From positions 1 through 13,382 of the forward strand of contig QUFC01000069.1 in the NCBI GenBank assembly GCA_003478355.1: DNA of 13,382 nucleotides, given 5' to 3'. A program made the position numbers and the translations under genes. Shown piece by piece: positions 12,889 to 13,382 of the stretch. The DNA comes from Lachnospiraceae bacterium AM48-27BH (GTDB taxonomy: Bacteria; Bacillota; Clostridia; Lachnospirales; Lachnospiraceae). The notes beneath the pieces are model-generated. The model was given only the letters and a program-made list of their open reading frames with translations. It was not told the DNA's origin and made no database searches. How positions within the stretch are numbered: position 1 is the stretch's first letter; each line of letters opens with the position of its first letter.

Positions 12889-13269
12889 GTGGAGAAAAAG
12901 AATCCCTATAAATTCACACTTGGATTTGATAAAACAAAGCTGACACATGTACGTGCGGCAGAGATTTTAAATTCCGTAAGGGATAAAGCCGACTTAATTG
13001 CATCAGCAGTGGTTGCTCATATAGATGGCGGCAGTACAGAAAAAGGGGCTGTATTGAACCAAGAAGCTTTGCAGATTATGATGTTGGAATTGGTAAAGCA
13101 AGAAGTGGAAAAAGCAATGCAGAATTATTTTTCAAAACAGGAGAATGTTCAAGTGGAAGAAGAAACAGAGGAAGATGTAATAGAGAAACAGAAGATATCT
13201 GAATTTGTCCTTGCACCTGAAGTGGCCAAAAGCGTTAGAGATGCAATGAGTGCATTTAGAAATAGATAG
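12889..13269 (+). CDS. putative ParR-like adaptor protein downstream of parM
   Basis: A 126-aa protein. Residues 6-50 (KFTLGFDKTKLTHVRAAEIL, then DKADLIASAVVAHI) have the beta-strand plus two helices of a ribbon-helix-helix domain such as that of ParR/StbB. The rest is acidic and probably extended (EEETEEDVIEKQ), with a short basic tail (VRDAMSAFRNR). Its size and place directly after parM fit the ParR adaptor, which binds the centromere and the filament end. The role is inferred from context and fold impression. The GTG at 12889 lies 10 nt after AGGAG and is preferred; GTG 12880 is only 1 nt from it, and an ATG at 12887 is out of frame. Confidence 0.6.
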   Translation: MEKKNPYKFTLGFDKTKLTHVRAAEILNSVRDKADLIASAVVAHIDGGSTEKGAVLNQEALQIMMLELVKQEVEKAMQNYFSKQENVQVEEETEEDVIEKQKISEFVLAPEVAKSVRDAMSAFRNR

Positions 13270-13279
13270 AAAACTATAA

Positions 13280-13382
13280 ATGAGCAAGTTCGTGATTTTG
13301 CATAAAAGAAAGACACCTCGATTCCATGTGTTGTATAATGAAAGTGCCAAAACAAACATTTGCAACATTTACGAAAGAAGGT
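13280..13382 (+). CDS. possible start of a further gene (partial, runs off the window)
   Basis: From the ATG at 13280 a frame stays open for 34 codons to the window end, while the other two plus-strand frames are closed early. It starts 10 nt after the ParR-like stop in the same direction, and begins MSKFVILHKRKTPRF. No clear Shine-Dalgarno precedes it (only an A-rich stretch), so the start, or the gene itself, is uncertain. I do not recognise the family from this fragment. Confidence 0.4.
   Translation, partial: MSKFVILHKRKTPRFHVLYNESAKTNICNIYERR

Overview
The window looks like a Lachnospiraceae-type Firmicute chromosome (low GC, strong AGGAGG ribosome binding sites, Clostridia-like 23S and tRNA sequences). 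It captures the junction between a ribosomal RNA/tRNA operon and one end of a large integrative element. The genus cannot be named from this sequence alone.

Region 1 (1-840) is chromosomal. It holds the 3' end of a 23S rRNA gene, a short spacer with no 5S gene, and a tRNA array: Asn, Glu, a truncated Cys fragment, a second Asn, and an intact Cys. A strong Rho-independent terminator closes the array. Region 2 (841-2653) is the integration end. It has TAAGGTGG direct repeats that resemble integrase arm-binding sites, a tyrosine integrase, and a small MerR/Xis-like excisionase, the two genes both reading toward the tRNA. The layout (tRNA, att, int, xis) is typical of an integrative and conjugative element (ICE) inserted at a tRNA gene. 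No conjugation gene lies in the window, so ICE status is inferred.

Region 3 (2654-3387) is about 730 bp without an evident protein gene. It contains a nested, cloverleaf-like set of inverted repeats next to xis. It also has a palindrome beside a consensus-like promoter (TTGACA, 17 bp, TACTAT). About 160 nt of potentially structured transcript follows, ending in a long terminator hairpin. This is either an unrecognised small RNA or an attenuated leader of the downstream operon.

Region 4 (3388-13382) is a compact, co-directional DNA-metabolism operon. In order it holds a DUF932-like protein of unknown role, a YqaJ exonuclease, a DUF4406-like small enzyme, a RecD2-type helicase and a putative single-strand annealing protein with an ExoX-like C-terminal segment. 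These are followed by a zinc-ribbon/Toprim primase-like protein, a class B sortase, an unknown 139-aa protein, a ParM-like actin ATPase, a ParR-like partner, and the start of a possible further gene. The exonuclease and annealing protein form a likely phage-type recombination pair. The primase-like protein and ParM/ParR suggest a plasmid-like phase of replication and segregation. Each of the four sizeable gaps inside this operon contains an inverted repeat just upstream of the next ribosome binding site. This recurring arrangement, the 3083-3242 RNA and the 2695-2816 repeat structure are the least explained features.
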